11,290 bases of DNA from Clostridia bacterium (GTDB lineage: Bacteria; Bacillota_A; Clostridia; Christensenellales; Borkfalkiaceae): the NCBI GenBank assembly GCA_017456945.1, contig JAFTIK010000035.1, positions 1 to 11,290 of the forward strand. Direction: 5' to 3'. The translations under genes and the position numbers were made by a program. The notes beneath the pieces are model-generated. The model saw only the letters and a program-made list of their open reading frames with translations. It did not search any database and was not told the DNA's origin. Numbering within the stretch: position 1 is the first letter of the stretch; every line of letters starts with the position of its first letter. Shown in pieces: positions 1 to 5,929 of this stretch.

Positions 1-1006
1 CGGAGAACGGTCCGTCGTAAATGAGTTCGGGGTATTCTGCAGAAAGATTTTGCAGTTCGGTAAAACCGTGAATAACGGCGTTACCCTTTCCACCTTTAAG
101 CACCGAAGTCATACTAAAATCGTCACCCATTTGTCCCATCATTTCTTGTAAAGCATTTTTAAGCGTAAGGTTAGCCGAATATAAACGGGCAAGGTTGTCG
201 TAGTCTTCTTTACTCAAATTCTCGCCGTTTACGAGTTTGTTGTTAAGATATTTCGAGTAGTCGCCTATTTGGTTAATGAGTTTGGTAGTATAGAACTTAC
301 TTTCGTCTTGAAGTGGCAACTGTTGCAAGTCGTTCTCTGCAAGTTCACTATTTATCGCTGTATCTACTAGATACTTCTGCATTGCGCTTTCATCTTGAGT
401 TACAAGCGCTTTAGAAAGATTTAAGTCTATATTATCCACACGCTCTACCGTGCCGTAAAAAGACTTTTGATAGCTTGCTTCTAGCATATTATCCGTTTCA
501 GACGGCATTAAGAAAGTAAAGGTCAGTACAGATGCAAGAACCAGCGTTGCTACCCCTAGCGAAATTACCGCCGCCAACCAACCGCCGTTACCCTTGTTGC
601 GTTCTTTGTTTTGCTGGCGGTGTTTCTGCCTTTGCATAATTCGCTCGTGCCTTTGCTCTGCCCGTTTTTCTTTAAGTTCAGATTTTCTTCTAACCTTTTC
701 GCGTAGTCTAGAAGCCTTTGCCTTTTCACGCTCGGCTTTCTTGTGCGCTTTTATCCTTGCGAGTTCTACTCTACGGTCGGCGCGCGCCTTTTCCACTTCT
801 TCTGCTCTTTCGGGCGTTAGTTCGGGAACTATAGGCGGAACTACGCCCATGCCAACCCCTGCGCCGTTAAGCACGGAATTAGTGCCGTCGTTCATCATAG
901 AAAGCCCGATAGCGTAGTTTAAGTCTTGCTCCACTTCCGAAAGGTTATCTTTTTCGCCCGTAACCTTTTCCACTTTATCTACGGCGTTATTTTTATATTC
1001 TTCCAT
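1..1006 (-). CDS. ypeB: Spore germination protein YpeB, partial (N-terminal part; C-terminus beyond the left edge)
   Basis: The open frame runs from an ATG at 1006 to the window edge (335 codons). Residues 1-65 are acidic and mixed, residues 66-138 are extremely rich in Lys, Arg and Glu and look like one long charged helix, and residues 143-167 form a single membrane segment. The part after the membrane segment matches the YpeB family, including KSFYGTV and, at the left edge, LIYDGPFS. In the family, YpeB is a membrane-anchored forespore protein that stabilises, and is mutually dependent on, the cortex-lytic enzyme SleB. sleB lies directly upstream, and the ypeB ribosome binding site (AAGGGGG) overlaps the sleB stop codon, so the two are translationally coupled. 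Known YpeB proteins have their membrane segment very near the N-terminus, so the extension of about 140 residues is unusual. Family assignment is firm; the function of the extension is unknown. Confidence 0.9.
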   Translation of the reverse strand, partial: MEEYKNNAVDKVEKVTGEKDNLSEVEQDLNYAIGLSMMNDGTNSVLNGAGVGMGVVPPIVPELTPERAEEVEKARADRRVELARIKAHKKAEREKAKASRLREKVRRKSELKEKRAEQRHERIMQRQKHRQQNKERNKGNGGWLAAVISLGVATLVLASVLTFTFLMPSETDNMLEASYQKSFYGTVERVDNIDLNLSKALVTQDESAMQKYLVDTAINSELAENDLQQLPLQDESKFYTTKLINQIGDYSKYLNNKLVNGENLSKEDYDNLARLYSANLTLKNALQEMMGQMGDDFSMTSVLKGGKGNAVIHGFTELQNLSAEYPELIYDGPFS

Positions 1007-1015
1007 ATTTCCCCC

Positions 1016-1717
1016 TTATATCGCAAAAACGTGATTACCGATAGTTACGGTAGTCTTTCTTGAAAAAATCCACGCGCTAGTTGCCGTTGCGGGATTGTAG
1101 TAATAAAGCGCCCCATAAGACGGATCCCAACCGTTCATAGCGTCTTGCGCCGCCTTTCTTGCCGTAGCGTTCGGGGTTAAGTTTATCTGCCCGTCGTCAA
1201 CGGCGGTAAACGCGTATTTCTGATAGATTACCCCCGCCATAGTGTTGGGAAAAGACGCCGATTTAATTCTGTTCATAACCACAGCGCCTACTGCAACTTG
1301 CCCAACGTAACTTTCCCCCCTTGCTTCGCCGTAAATAAGCCTTGCAAGTAAGTTTATATCTGCATCTGAATAAGACGAAGAACTACCGCTAGACGAGCCA
1401 CCTTGCGAACTGCTCATTCCGAGCGCTTTAAGCGTTTTATTCCCCACGATACCGTCGGCTTTAAGCCCGTTCTTTCTTTGGAAATATTTTACGGCCTCAC
1501 GGGTTTTCGAGCCGAAGATACCATCTACCGAGCCCTTGTAGTAACCCCAGTTTTTGAGTTTGCGCTGGATAGTCTTAACGGTAGCGCCACTACTGCCTTG
1601 CTGATACACAGCGGCGTACGCAGGTTGAACGCTAGTAGTAGTTGCCGTAAGCCCCACGCATAGACACATTGAAAGAGCCATGAGTATCAGCGCCACTATT
1701 TTTACCCTTTTCTTCAT
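1016..1717 (-). CDS. sleB: Spore cortex-lytic enzyme SleB
   Basis: This 233-residue protein has the full SleB layout. A signal peptide covers residues 1 to about 35 (basic start, hydrophobic core, AYA before the likely cut). A peptidoglycan-binding domain of the PG_binding_1 type spans about 40-100 (GSSGATVKTIQRKL and DGIFGSKT). After a Ser/Gly linker at 102-116, the catalytic Hydrolase_2 domain spans about 117-233 with LIYGEARGE, QVAVGAVVMNR, FPNTMAGVIY, NGWDP and YYNPATAT. Glu131 in YGEARGE corresponds to the catalytic acid of this lytic transglycosylase family, which cleaves muramic-delta-lactam-containing spore cortex at germination. The gene is the middle of a tight unit with spoIIR upstream and ypeB downstream. 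Its ribosome binding site AAGGAG lies inside the last codons of spoIIR, so expression should follow the forespore programme of that unit. Confidence 0.95.
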   Translation of the reverse strand: MKKRVKIVALILMALSMCLCVGLTATTTSVQPAYAAVYQQGSSGATVKTIQRKLKNWGYYKGSVDGIFGSKTREAVKYFQRKNGLKADGIVGNKTLKALGMSSSQGGSSSGSSSSYSDADINLLARLIYGEARGESYVGQVAVGAVVMNRIKSASFPNTMAGVIYQKYAFTAVDDGQINLTPNATARKAAQDAMNGWDPSYGALYYYNPATATSAWIFSRKTTVTIGNHVFAI

Positions 1718-1722
1718 GAATA

Positions 1723-2253
1723 TTATTTCTCCTTATCAAAAAAATCGGCGATAATATCGAGAATTTTACTTCTGTAAACCACTTTGCCCGTGCCCGTAAA
1801 GCACAAGGGCGGATACACCACGCACCACCAGTTATCACCTTCGCCAGAGCCTAGTTCAACTATAAGCGCGTCGTAAACGCCACTTTCTAACTCCACCCCG
1901 TCGTAAACGCGAGTGGGAAACTCTTCCTTGCGAACGCTAATCCTTGCCCCATAATTAAAGCCAAACTTTTTTAATAGGTTTTCTGCAACCGTTTGCACTT
2001 CTGTTAGCCTTGAATTAAGCATATGAATTGCTTGGTCTTTGGTTTTACACTCGGCAACGTACGGCGTAAGGTATTCCACGATACCATCTTTAACGACGTA
2101 TTTTACCGACTGGTCGGTTTCAAGATTAGAATTCGCGCGAACGTGAATTCGTAGGTATTCGACGTGAGTTTTTTCCCGTTCGGGCAGTAAAACCCCTATC
2201 GCCGTTAAACTTATTATGCCGATTAAAAGAAAAGTTATGCAAGACTTTTTCAT
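1723..2253 (-). CDS. spoIIR: Stage II sporulation protein R (SpoIIR)
   Basis: The protein has 176 residues, with one N-terminal hydrophobic segment (about 5-24) that acts as a secretion signal or anchor. Family motifs include LRIHVRANSN near residue 34, RISVRKEEFPTRVYDG, and the hallmark NWWCVVYPPLCF near residues 140-151. SpoIIR is made in the forespore under sigma-F, exported to the intermembrane space, and signals the membrane protease SpoIIGA to process pro-sigma-E in the mother cell. The ribosome binding site AAGGGGTG sits 4 bases before the ATG. A sigma-F-like promoter lies just upstream, and a terminator separates the gene from ispE. The following sleB overlaps its 3' end with its own ribosome binding site, so spoIIR, sleB and ypeB form one forespore unit. 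Assignment is confident. Confidence 0.93.
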   Translation of the reverse strand: MKKSCITFLLIGIISLTAIGVLLPEREKTHVEYLRIHVRANSNLETDQSVKYVVKDGIVEYLTPYVAECKTKDQAIHMLNSRLTEVQTVAENLLKKFGFNYGARISVRKEEFPTRVYDGVELESGVYDALIVELGSGEGDNWWCVVYPPLCFTGTGKVVYRSKILDIIADFFDKEK

Positions 2254-2281
2254 TTTTCACCCCTTAATTAAACTGCCCGTC

Positions 2282-2312
2282 TATTGTTGACCGTTTTTTA
2301 CTTTTTTATACC
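2282..2312 (-). promoter_or_regulatory. Candidate sigma-F promoter of spoIIR-sleB-ypeB
   Basis: On the minus strand GGTATA (2307-2312) is followed after 15 bases by GTCAACAATA (2282-2291). This fits the Bacillus sigma-F consensus as I recall it (-35 wGhATA, -10 GGhnAnAHTR), with one mismatch at the first base of the -35 and one at the second G of the -10, and the expected 15-base spacer. spoIIR is a known sigma-F target. The match is by eye and untested. Confidence 0.55.
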
Positions 2313-2313
2313 C

Positions 2314-2350
2314 AAAGAAAAAGCGTGAAACCCCTTTTAGAGTTCCACGC
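2314..2350 (-). terminator. Intrinsic terminator after ispE
   Basis: On the minus strand GCGTGGAA pairs with TTTCACGC (8 bp, one G-T pair, 12-base loop) and is followed by TTTTTCTTT. It lies just past the ispE stop codon and before the spoIIR promoter, so it ends the sipL-ispE transcript and insulates the sporulation unit. Confidence 0.8.
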
Positions 2351-2367
2351 CCTTTTTATAATTTAAT

Positions 2368-3213
2368 CTATATTGACTTTGCTTTAATTAAGCCGGTTTT
2401 ATAAGTGGCTTTAAGTTTTCTAAACGCCTTATTTCTTTCTCTTTTGCTATCGAACACGCCAACGACTGCAGAGCCCGACCCCGTCATTACGGCAAGTGGC
2501 GCGCCCGCCTTGTATAACGCTTTAATGTTAAAGTCTATACTTTCTAAAACGGCAACCGACCCCGCCGTTAAATCGTTCTTAGCCAAACCGAAAAAGGTTT
2601 TCATATCGCCAGATGTTAATGCGCTAAGCGCCTTTTCCGTGCAAGGCGGATACTTCTTTTTCATAAGGTCGAACTTGCGATAACTATCCTTTGCGGAAAC
2701 GCCTTGGCTTTCAGGAATTATAATAAAGAAAAGTCGCTTATCTACAGTTTGATAATTTACCCTTTCGCCACGCCCGCTAATAACGGCCCAACCACCGTTT
2801 AGCATATACCCCGTATCCGAGCCCAGCCTATCTGCAAGGTCTTTTAGGTCTGCATTTACGCCGAATAGTGCGTTCATGCCTTTAAGTACACCAACCACGT
2901 CAGCCGAAGAACCTCCCAAGCCACCCCCTACGGGTATGCGCTTATCTATAATTATATCTACCCCGGAAGTTGACTGTTCGCCCTTAAAAAGCAGGGCAGT
3001 TTTATAGGCGTTATTATTCTCGGTAATACACTCGGGGTCAATCCCTTTACTTTTTAGAGTTATGTCGCCGTCGGCGCGACTTTTAACGGTAACCGTATCG
3101 TAAAGGTCAACCGAACAAACTAGTGATTGTAATGAGTGAAAGCCGTCTGACACCCCTAAAATATCCAAGGTAAGATTTAATTTCGCAGGTACTTTAACTT
3201 TGATTTTTTTCAT
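2368..3213 (-). CDS. ispE: 4-diphosphocytidyl-2-C-methyl-D-erythritol kinase
   Basis: This 281-residue GHMP kinase phosphorylates the 2-hydroxyl of CDP-methylerythritol in the non-mevalonate (MEP) isoprenoid pathway in the cytosol. Visible motifs are PAKLNLTLDI (9-18; Lys11 corresponds to the catalytic lysine), DGFHSLQSL (23-31), the glycine-rich ATP loop PVGGGLGGSSAD (94-105), LGSDTGYML (130-138; Asp133 corresponds to the catalytic aspartate) and MTGSGSAVVG (243-252). Length is normal for the family. The ribosome binding site AAAGGCG precedes the ATG, and the gene follows the SipL-like gene after 17 bases, so the two are cotranscribed. Location near veg recalls the veg-sspF-ispE order of Bacillus. 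The usual VPF of the third motif is TGY here, a modest deviation that leaves the aspartate in place. Confidence 0.94.
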   Translation of the reverse strand: MKKIKVKVPAKLNLTLDILGVSDGFHSLQSLVCSVDLYDTVTVKSRADGDITLKSKGIDPECITENNNAYKTALLFKGEQSTSGVDIIIDKRIPVGGGLGGSSADVVGVLKGMNALFGVNADLKDLADRLGSDTGYMLNGGWAVISGRGERVNYQTVDKRLFFIIIPESQGVSAKDSYRKFDLMKKKYPPCTEKALSALTSGDMKTFFGLAKNDLTAGSVAVLESIDFNIKALYKAGAPLAVMTGSGSAVVGVFDSKRERNKAFRKLKATYKTGLIKAKSI

Positions 3214-3230
3214 AAGTTTTCGCCTTTAAT

Positions 3231-4742
3231 TTATTTCTGTCTATAAACCACGATTCTTTCCTTTCCCGTAAGCGGAAAGGTTAGTTCTGGATTAGTTTCA
3301 ACAAGCGCTTGGGGACAAGTGTTAAGCCTTTTAGCAAGCGACCATAGTTCTTCCCCTTCTTCGGGAATATAAACGCGTATAGCGTGTGGATTCCTCTCTT
3401 TATCACCCGTAACCGAAAGGTCGCTAACGAAAGACGCTTGCGCCCTTTCTTCGGGGTAAACGGTAAGAATAATTTGCGTTTCCACTTCCATTTCGGTTGC
3501 AGAAACTATACGCGCAACACCCTTTTCAACTACCGCTTTGCACTCGGCAACCCCGTCGCCGTCGGCAAATAGATTTTCAAACTTTTTCTCTATCGGCGCG
3601 CTTAATCGCATTGTAATCAGTTCGCCTTCCGCATCAGAAAGGTACGCCGTACAAGAATATTCGCCCGTAAGGGTAGCCCCGCAACCGTTTGCTTGAACTT
3701 CAATTATTTCCAAGTTTTCCGCGCCAACCGCAAGAACTGTAGTGCCTATAGGCAAATTCTCCACGCTTGCCCTTAAAACTTGGGGCTCGGTAACCGTGCG
3801 CATTTCCTTTCTTAAATAGTATTCCGAAACCGACTTTTCCAAAGCGATATGCTTTTCCACGCTAAACGCGTCGGTGGCAAAACTAACGGTATCCGTACTA
3901 TAAGCGCAACCCGTAAAGCCTATGGAAAGGCTAGCCTTAACCGTGCTTTTGCCCGTTTCTTGATCTACCAAAACTTCCGTTTTAACCGAACGCTCGGTAG
4001 CAAAAGCAAACGCGCTCATAGTCGGCATAGCGTCGGGGTGTTCTATTTCCATACGGAAAGGCAAAGTTCTCGTTTCTTTTATTATACTGCATCTTTGGGA
4101 TTTTTGCAAGGCTATTACCGTTAAAAATATCTGCCCGTCAACGATAACGCTACCCACACCGCATTGAGTAGCCGAAATAGCCACCTTTGCGCCGTGCGAT
4201 AAAACTTCTTGAACTTCCCCGTCTATCTCGAATTCTTCTTCAATACGGTATTCCCCGTCACGCTCGCCAAAATCTTTTTCGACACGCCTTTCTTCTTCGC
4301 AATAATAAAGCCCTTCGCCACCTGTAAGGGTGTTGATAACCACTTTATCCCGCTTAACGGCAGTTACCGAAAGCACGGCGTTCAAGTTAAGGTTAAGCCC
4401 GTTAAGGTCTGGTTGCGCCTTTTCCACCTTGCTAGATAGCCTGATTTTTTCACCTTCTTCCAAGCCGTTTATGGCGATAGCCCCTTCCACCGTGTTTGCG
4501 CACTCGGTTTTGCGCACCACCCCGTCGCCGTCGATATACACGACGAAAAAGCATACTTTCGCCGTGTATTTAAGGTTATCTTTGACCGCCGAATAATCGG
4601 TTATCGTTGGGCTAGCAAGCACGCTTAAAACTTTTTTTACACTCTCGGTAGAAACACCCGTTTTACAATCTATCTTAGCGGTATCCGTGAAAACCGCCCG
4701 TTTAATCCCCGCCGTAAATTTTTCAAAAATAGGTTGTGTCAC
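3231..4742 (-). CDS. sipL: SipL-like spore coat morphogenetic protein (SPOCS/DUF3794 domains plus C-terminal LysM)
   Basis: I place the start at GTG 4742, because AAAGGAG lies 7 bases upstream; this gives 503 residues. The frame is open further up to an ATG at 4838, but that start sits inside a terminator hairpin and lacks a ribosome binding site. The body appears to hold three SPOCS-like beta-rich modules, about residues 20-130, 165-300 and 315-435; the second is the clearest (VDGQIFLTVIALQ, TLPFRMEI). Residues 454-500 form a LysM domain (IRVYIPEEGEELWSLAKRLN, then a P-L-T-G-K end). In Clostridioides difficile, SipL is made in the mother cell and uses its LysM domain to bind SpoIVA, tethering the coat to the forespore. 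Its place between veg and ispE near spoIIR agrees with that family. Other DUF3794-LysM proteins remain possible. An imperfect sigma-E-like sequence (CATAAA, then AATAAATC) lies upstream at about 4785-4813, too weak to call. Confidence 0.78.
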   Translation of the reverse strand: MTQPIFEKFTAGIKRAVFTDTAKIDCKTGVSTESVKKVLSVLASPTITDYSAVKDNLKYTAKVCFFVVYIDGDGVVRKTECANTVEGAIAINGLEEGEKIRLSSKVEKAQPDLNGLNLNLNAVLSVTAVKRDKVVINTLTGGEGLYYCEEERRVEKDFGERDGEYRIEEEFEIDGEVQEVLSHGAKVAISATQCGVGSVIVDGQIFLTVIALQKSQRCSIIKETRTLPFRMEIEHPDAMPTMSAFAFATERSVKTEVLVDQETGKSTVKASLSIGFTGCAYSTDTVSFATDAFSVEKHIALEKSVSEYYLRKEMRTVTEPQVLRASVENLPIGTTVLAVGAENLEIIEVQANGCGATLTGEYSCTAYLSDAEGELITMRLSAPIEKKFENLFADGDGVAECKAVVEKGVARIVSATEMEVETQIILTVYPEERAQASFVSDLSVTGDKERNPHAIRVYIPEEGEELWSLAKRLNTCPQALVETNPELTFPLTGKERIVVYRQK

Positions 4743-4831
4743 TTTCTTATCTCCTTTCGTTCGCAGTTTAATCTGTCTATTAAGATTTATTCTTTTAGCG
4801 TGGGGTTTATGAATAAATTTAAAAATTAAAA

Positions 4832-4853
4832 TGCGCAAGAAAATTCTTGCGCA
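4832..4853 (-). terminator. Intrinsic terminator after veg
   Basis: TGCGCAAGAA and TTCTTGCGCA form a perfect 10-bp inverted repeat. On the minus strand it is followed by TTTTAATTTTT. It lies 20 bases past the veg stop and closes the zinc-ribbon gene-veg transcript, separating it from sipL. Confidence 0.85.
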
Positions 4854-4872
4854 CTTATCTTGCTATTAAGTT

Positions 4873-5127
4873 TTACGCCTGAAGTTCAGGGCTTTCGTTG
4901 AGTTTCACCCGCCCGCACATATATTCTGAATAAGAATACGACGTTTTGCCCTTAAAACTCTTGTCGAACGGACTTACTGTAAATAGCGCGGGATACACGC
5001 CTATTAGCCGACCGCTAAACTTTACTATCTTGTTTCTGCCTAGATTTAAGGTTACGTCAACGGGTTTAGAGTACAACTTTTTGATTTTTTCTTTGACTTC
5101 TAAAAGTGTCATATTGCTCTTTATCAT
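4873..5127 (-). CDS. veg: Veg family protein
   Basis: The 84-residue product matches the small Veg (DUF1021) family: VDVTLNLGRNKIVKFSGRLIGVYPALFTV followed by the SYSYSEYMCGRV block, both close in pattern to Bacillus Veg. Veg is an abundant small protein linked in Bacillus subtilis to biofilm matrix gene expression; its biochemical role is unclear. The family commonly lies beside ispE, as here, with a SipL-like gene between them. The start is uncertain: the ATG at 5127 has AAGG only one base upstream, while the ATG at 5112 (residue 6) has a weak AAAGAG at a more useful distance. The gene follows the acidic zinc-ribbon gene after 44 bases with no obvious promoter of its own, so cotranscription is likely. 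Confidence 0.88.
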   Translation of the reverse strand: MIKSNMTLLEVKEKIKKLYSKPVDVTLNLGRNKIVKFSGRLIGVYPALFTVSPFDKSFKGKTSYSYSEYMCGRVKLNESPELQA

Positions 5128-5171
5128 ACCTTGGTTATACCCAAGAAAGAAAAAAGTTATACCACCCTTTT

Positions 5172-5681
5172 TTATTCGTCGTCTTCTTCTTCCTCTTCTT
5201 CGTCGTACTCGTCTTCGTCTTCTTCGTAATCGTCAACGTTACCCGTGGGAAGGTCAAAATCTTCTTCAACTTCTTCGCTAATGATATCTTCTTCCTCTTC
5301 TTCGTCGTCAAAGAGTTCTGAGCCTTCTTCTTCGGCGAGTTTAGCAAGCGACAACATTTCTTCGCTTTCTTCTTCATCAACGTCGTCGTCTTGATCAAGG
5401 AATTCCTTCCACGATTCGTCGTCGTCAGGGTTGTCGCGCGTTTCCTTGTAATCAAGGTCTTCAGCGCACTTCTTACACATCTTTTCGCCCTCTTTCATAT
5501 AGTTTTGGTGACAAATAGGACAAAGTTCCATCGTATCGAGTTCAGAATCGTCTTCATCGTCAATCGCAAAAACTAATTGCGGACCTTTCTTTAACTGCGC
5601 CTTACAAACGTCGCAATACTCTTCGCCCTTTCTCATATAATTGAGATCGCATCTAGGGCATTTAATCCATTCACCAGCCAT
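5172..5681 (-). CDS. Unrecognised protein with two zinc ribbons and a hyperacidic tail
   Basis: I do not recognise this 169-residue protein. It has two tandem copies of a small zinc-ribbon motif with identical spacing, C-x2-C-x11-C-x2-C: Cys8/11/23/26 and Cys54/57/69/72. Both share a core like CPxC..NYM+.GE..C..C, so they arose by internal duplication. From about residue 80 the chain is dominated by Asp and Glu, with only short hydrophobic islands (WKEFL, EMLSLAKLA, DIISEEV, FDLPTG), and ends in an almost unbroken acidic run from 149. No signal peptide or membrane segment is present, so it should be cytoplasmic. The start is supported by GGAG 7 bases before the ATG. A strong sigma-A-type promoter lies about 90 bases upstream, and veg follows. 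The layout suggests an interaction or nucleic-acid-machinery adaptor, comparable only in its acidic tail to RNA polymerase delta; that is speculation. Confidence 0.85.
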   Translation of the reverse strand: MAGEWIKCPRCDLNYMRKGEEYCDVCKAQLKKGPQLVFAIDDEDDSELDTMELCPICHQNYMKEGEKMCKKCAEDLDYKETRDNPDDDESWKEFLDQDDDVDEEESEEMLSLAKLAEEEGSELFDDEEEEEDIISEEVEEDFDLPTGNVDDYEEDEDEYDEEEEEEDDE

Positions 5682-5770
5682 CGTTTTTCTCCGTATATAC
5701 TATATATATTATCTGCAAGGAAACTTTGCTAATAATCTTTGGTTTTCATTTCTTCTTCCGTGCTTGCTAT

Positions 5771-5799
5771 ATTATATATACATATAAAAAATTTGTAAA
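5771..5799 (-). promoter_or_regulatory. Sigma-A-type promoter of the zinc-ribbon gene and veg
   Basis: On the minus strand TTTACA (5794-5799) and TATAAT (5771-5776) are separated by exactly 17 bases. The -10 is perfect and the -35 matches 4 of 6. The predicted start near 5764 gives a leader of roughly 80 bases. A series of A/T tracts lies upstream of the -35 and could act as an UP element. Confidence 0.8.
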
Positions 5800-5891
5800 C
5801 TATTTTTTCAAACTTTTTTAAATTTTTTTAATTATTTTTCACAAAAATTCCACTTTTTCGGTTGTTTTTTGCCAAAAAGACCAAAAATTAG

Positions 5892-5923
5892 AAAAACTTT
5901 AACGCTTTCTCGTTAAAGTTTTT
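5892..5923 (-). terminator. Intrinsic terminator after the propeller operon
   Basis: AAAAACTTTAACG and CGTTAAAGTTTTT form a perfect 13-bp stem with a 6-base loop just past the stop of the second propeller gene. On the minus strand it runs into TTTTTCTAATTTTT. T-runs also follow on the plus strand, so it could work both ways, although no plus-strand gene needs it. Confidence 0.85.
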
Positions 5924-5929
5924 ATTTTT

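Noticed and set aside
594..917. 107-codon plus-strand frame opposite ypeB
   Set aside because: Its Ser/Arg/Cys-rich product is the antisense image of the charged YpeB helix.
1632..1838. 68-codon minus-strand frame bridging spoIIR and sleB
   Set aside because: Overlaps two confident genes in another frame and has no ribosome binding site or family motif.
4743..4838. N-terminal extension of the SipL-like protein to an ATG at 4838
   Set aside because: The ATG lies inside the veg terminator hairpin and lacks a ribosome binding site, while GTG 4742 has AAAGGAG 7 bases upstream.
5173..5340. TCT/TCG/TCC-rich DNA resembling a microsatellite
   Set aside because: The repeats are irregular and simply reflect Asp and Glu codons of the acidic tail.
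5135..5455. Lys/Thr-rich 106-codon frame on the minus strand
   Set aside because: It is the shifted reading of Glu/Asp codons in the acidic zinc-ribbon gene; no ribosome binding site and a low-complexity product.
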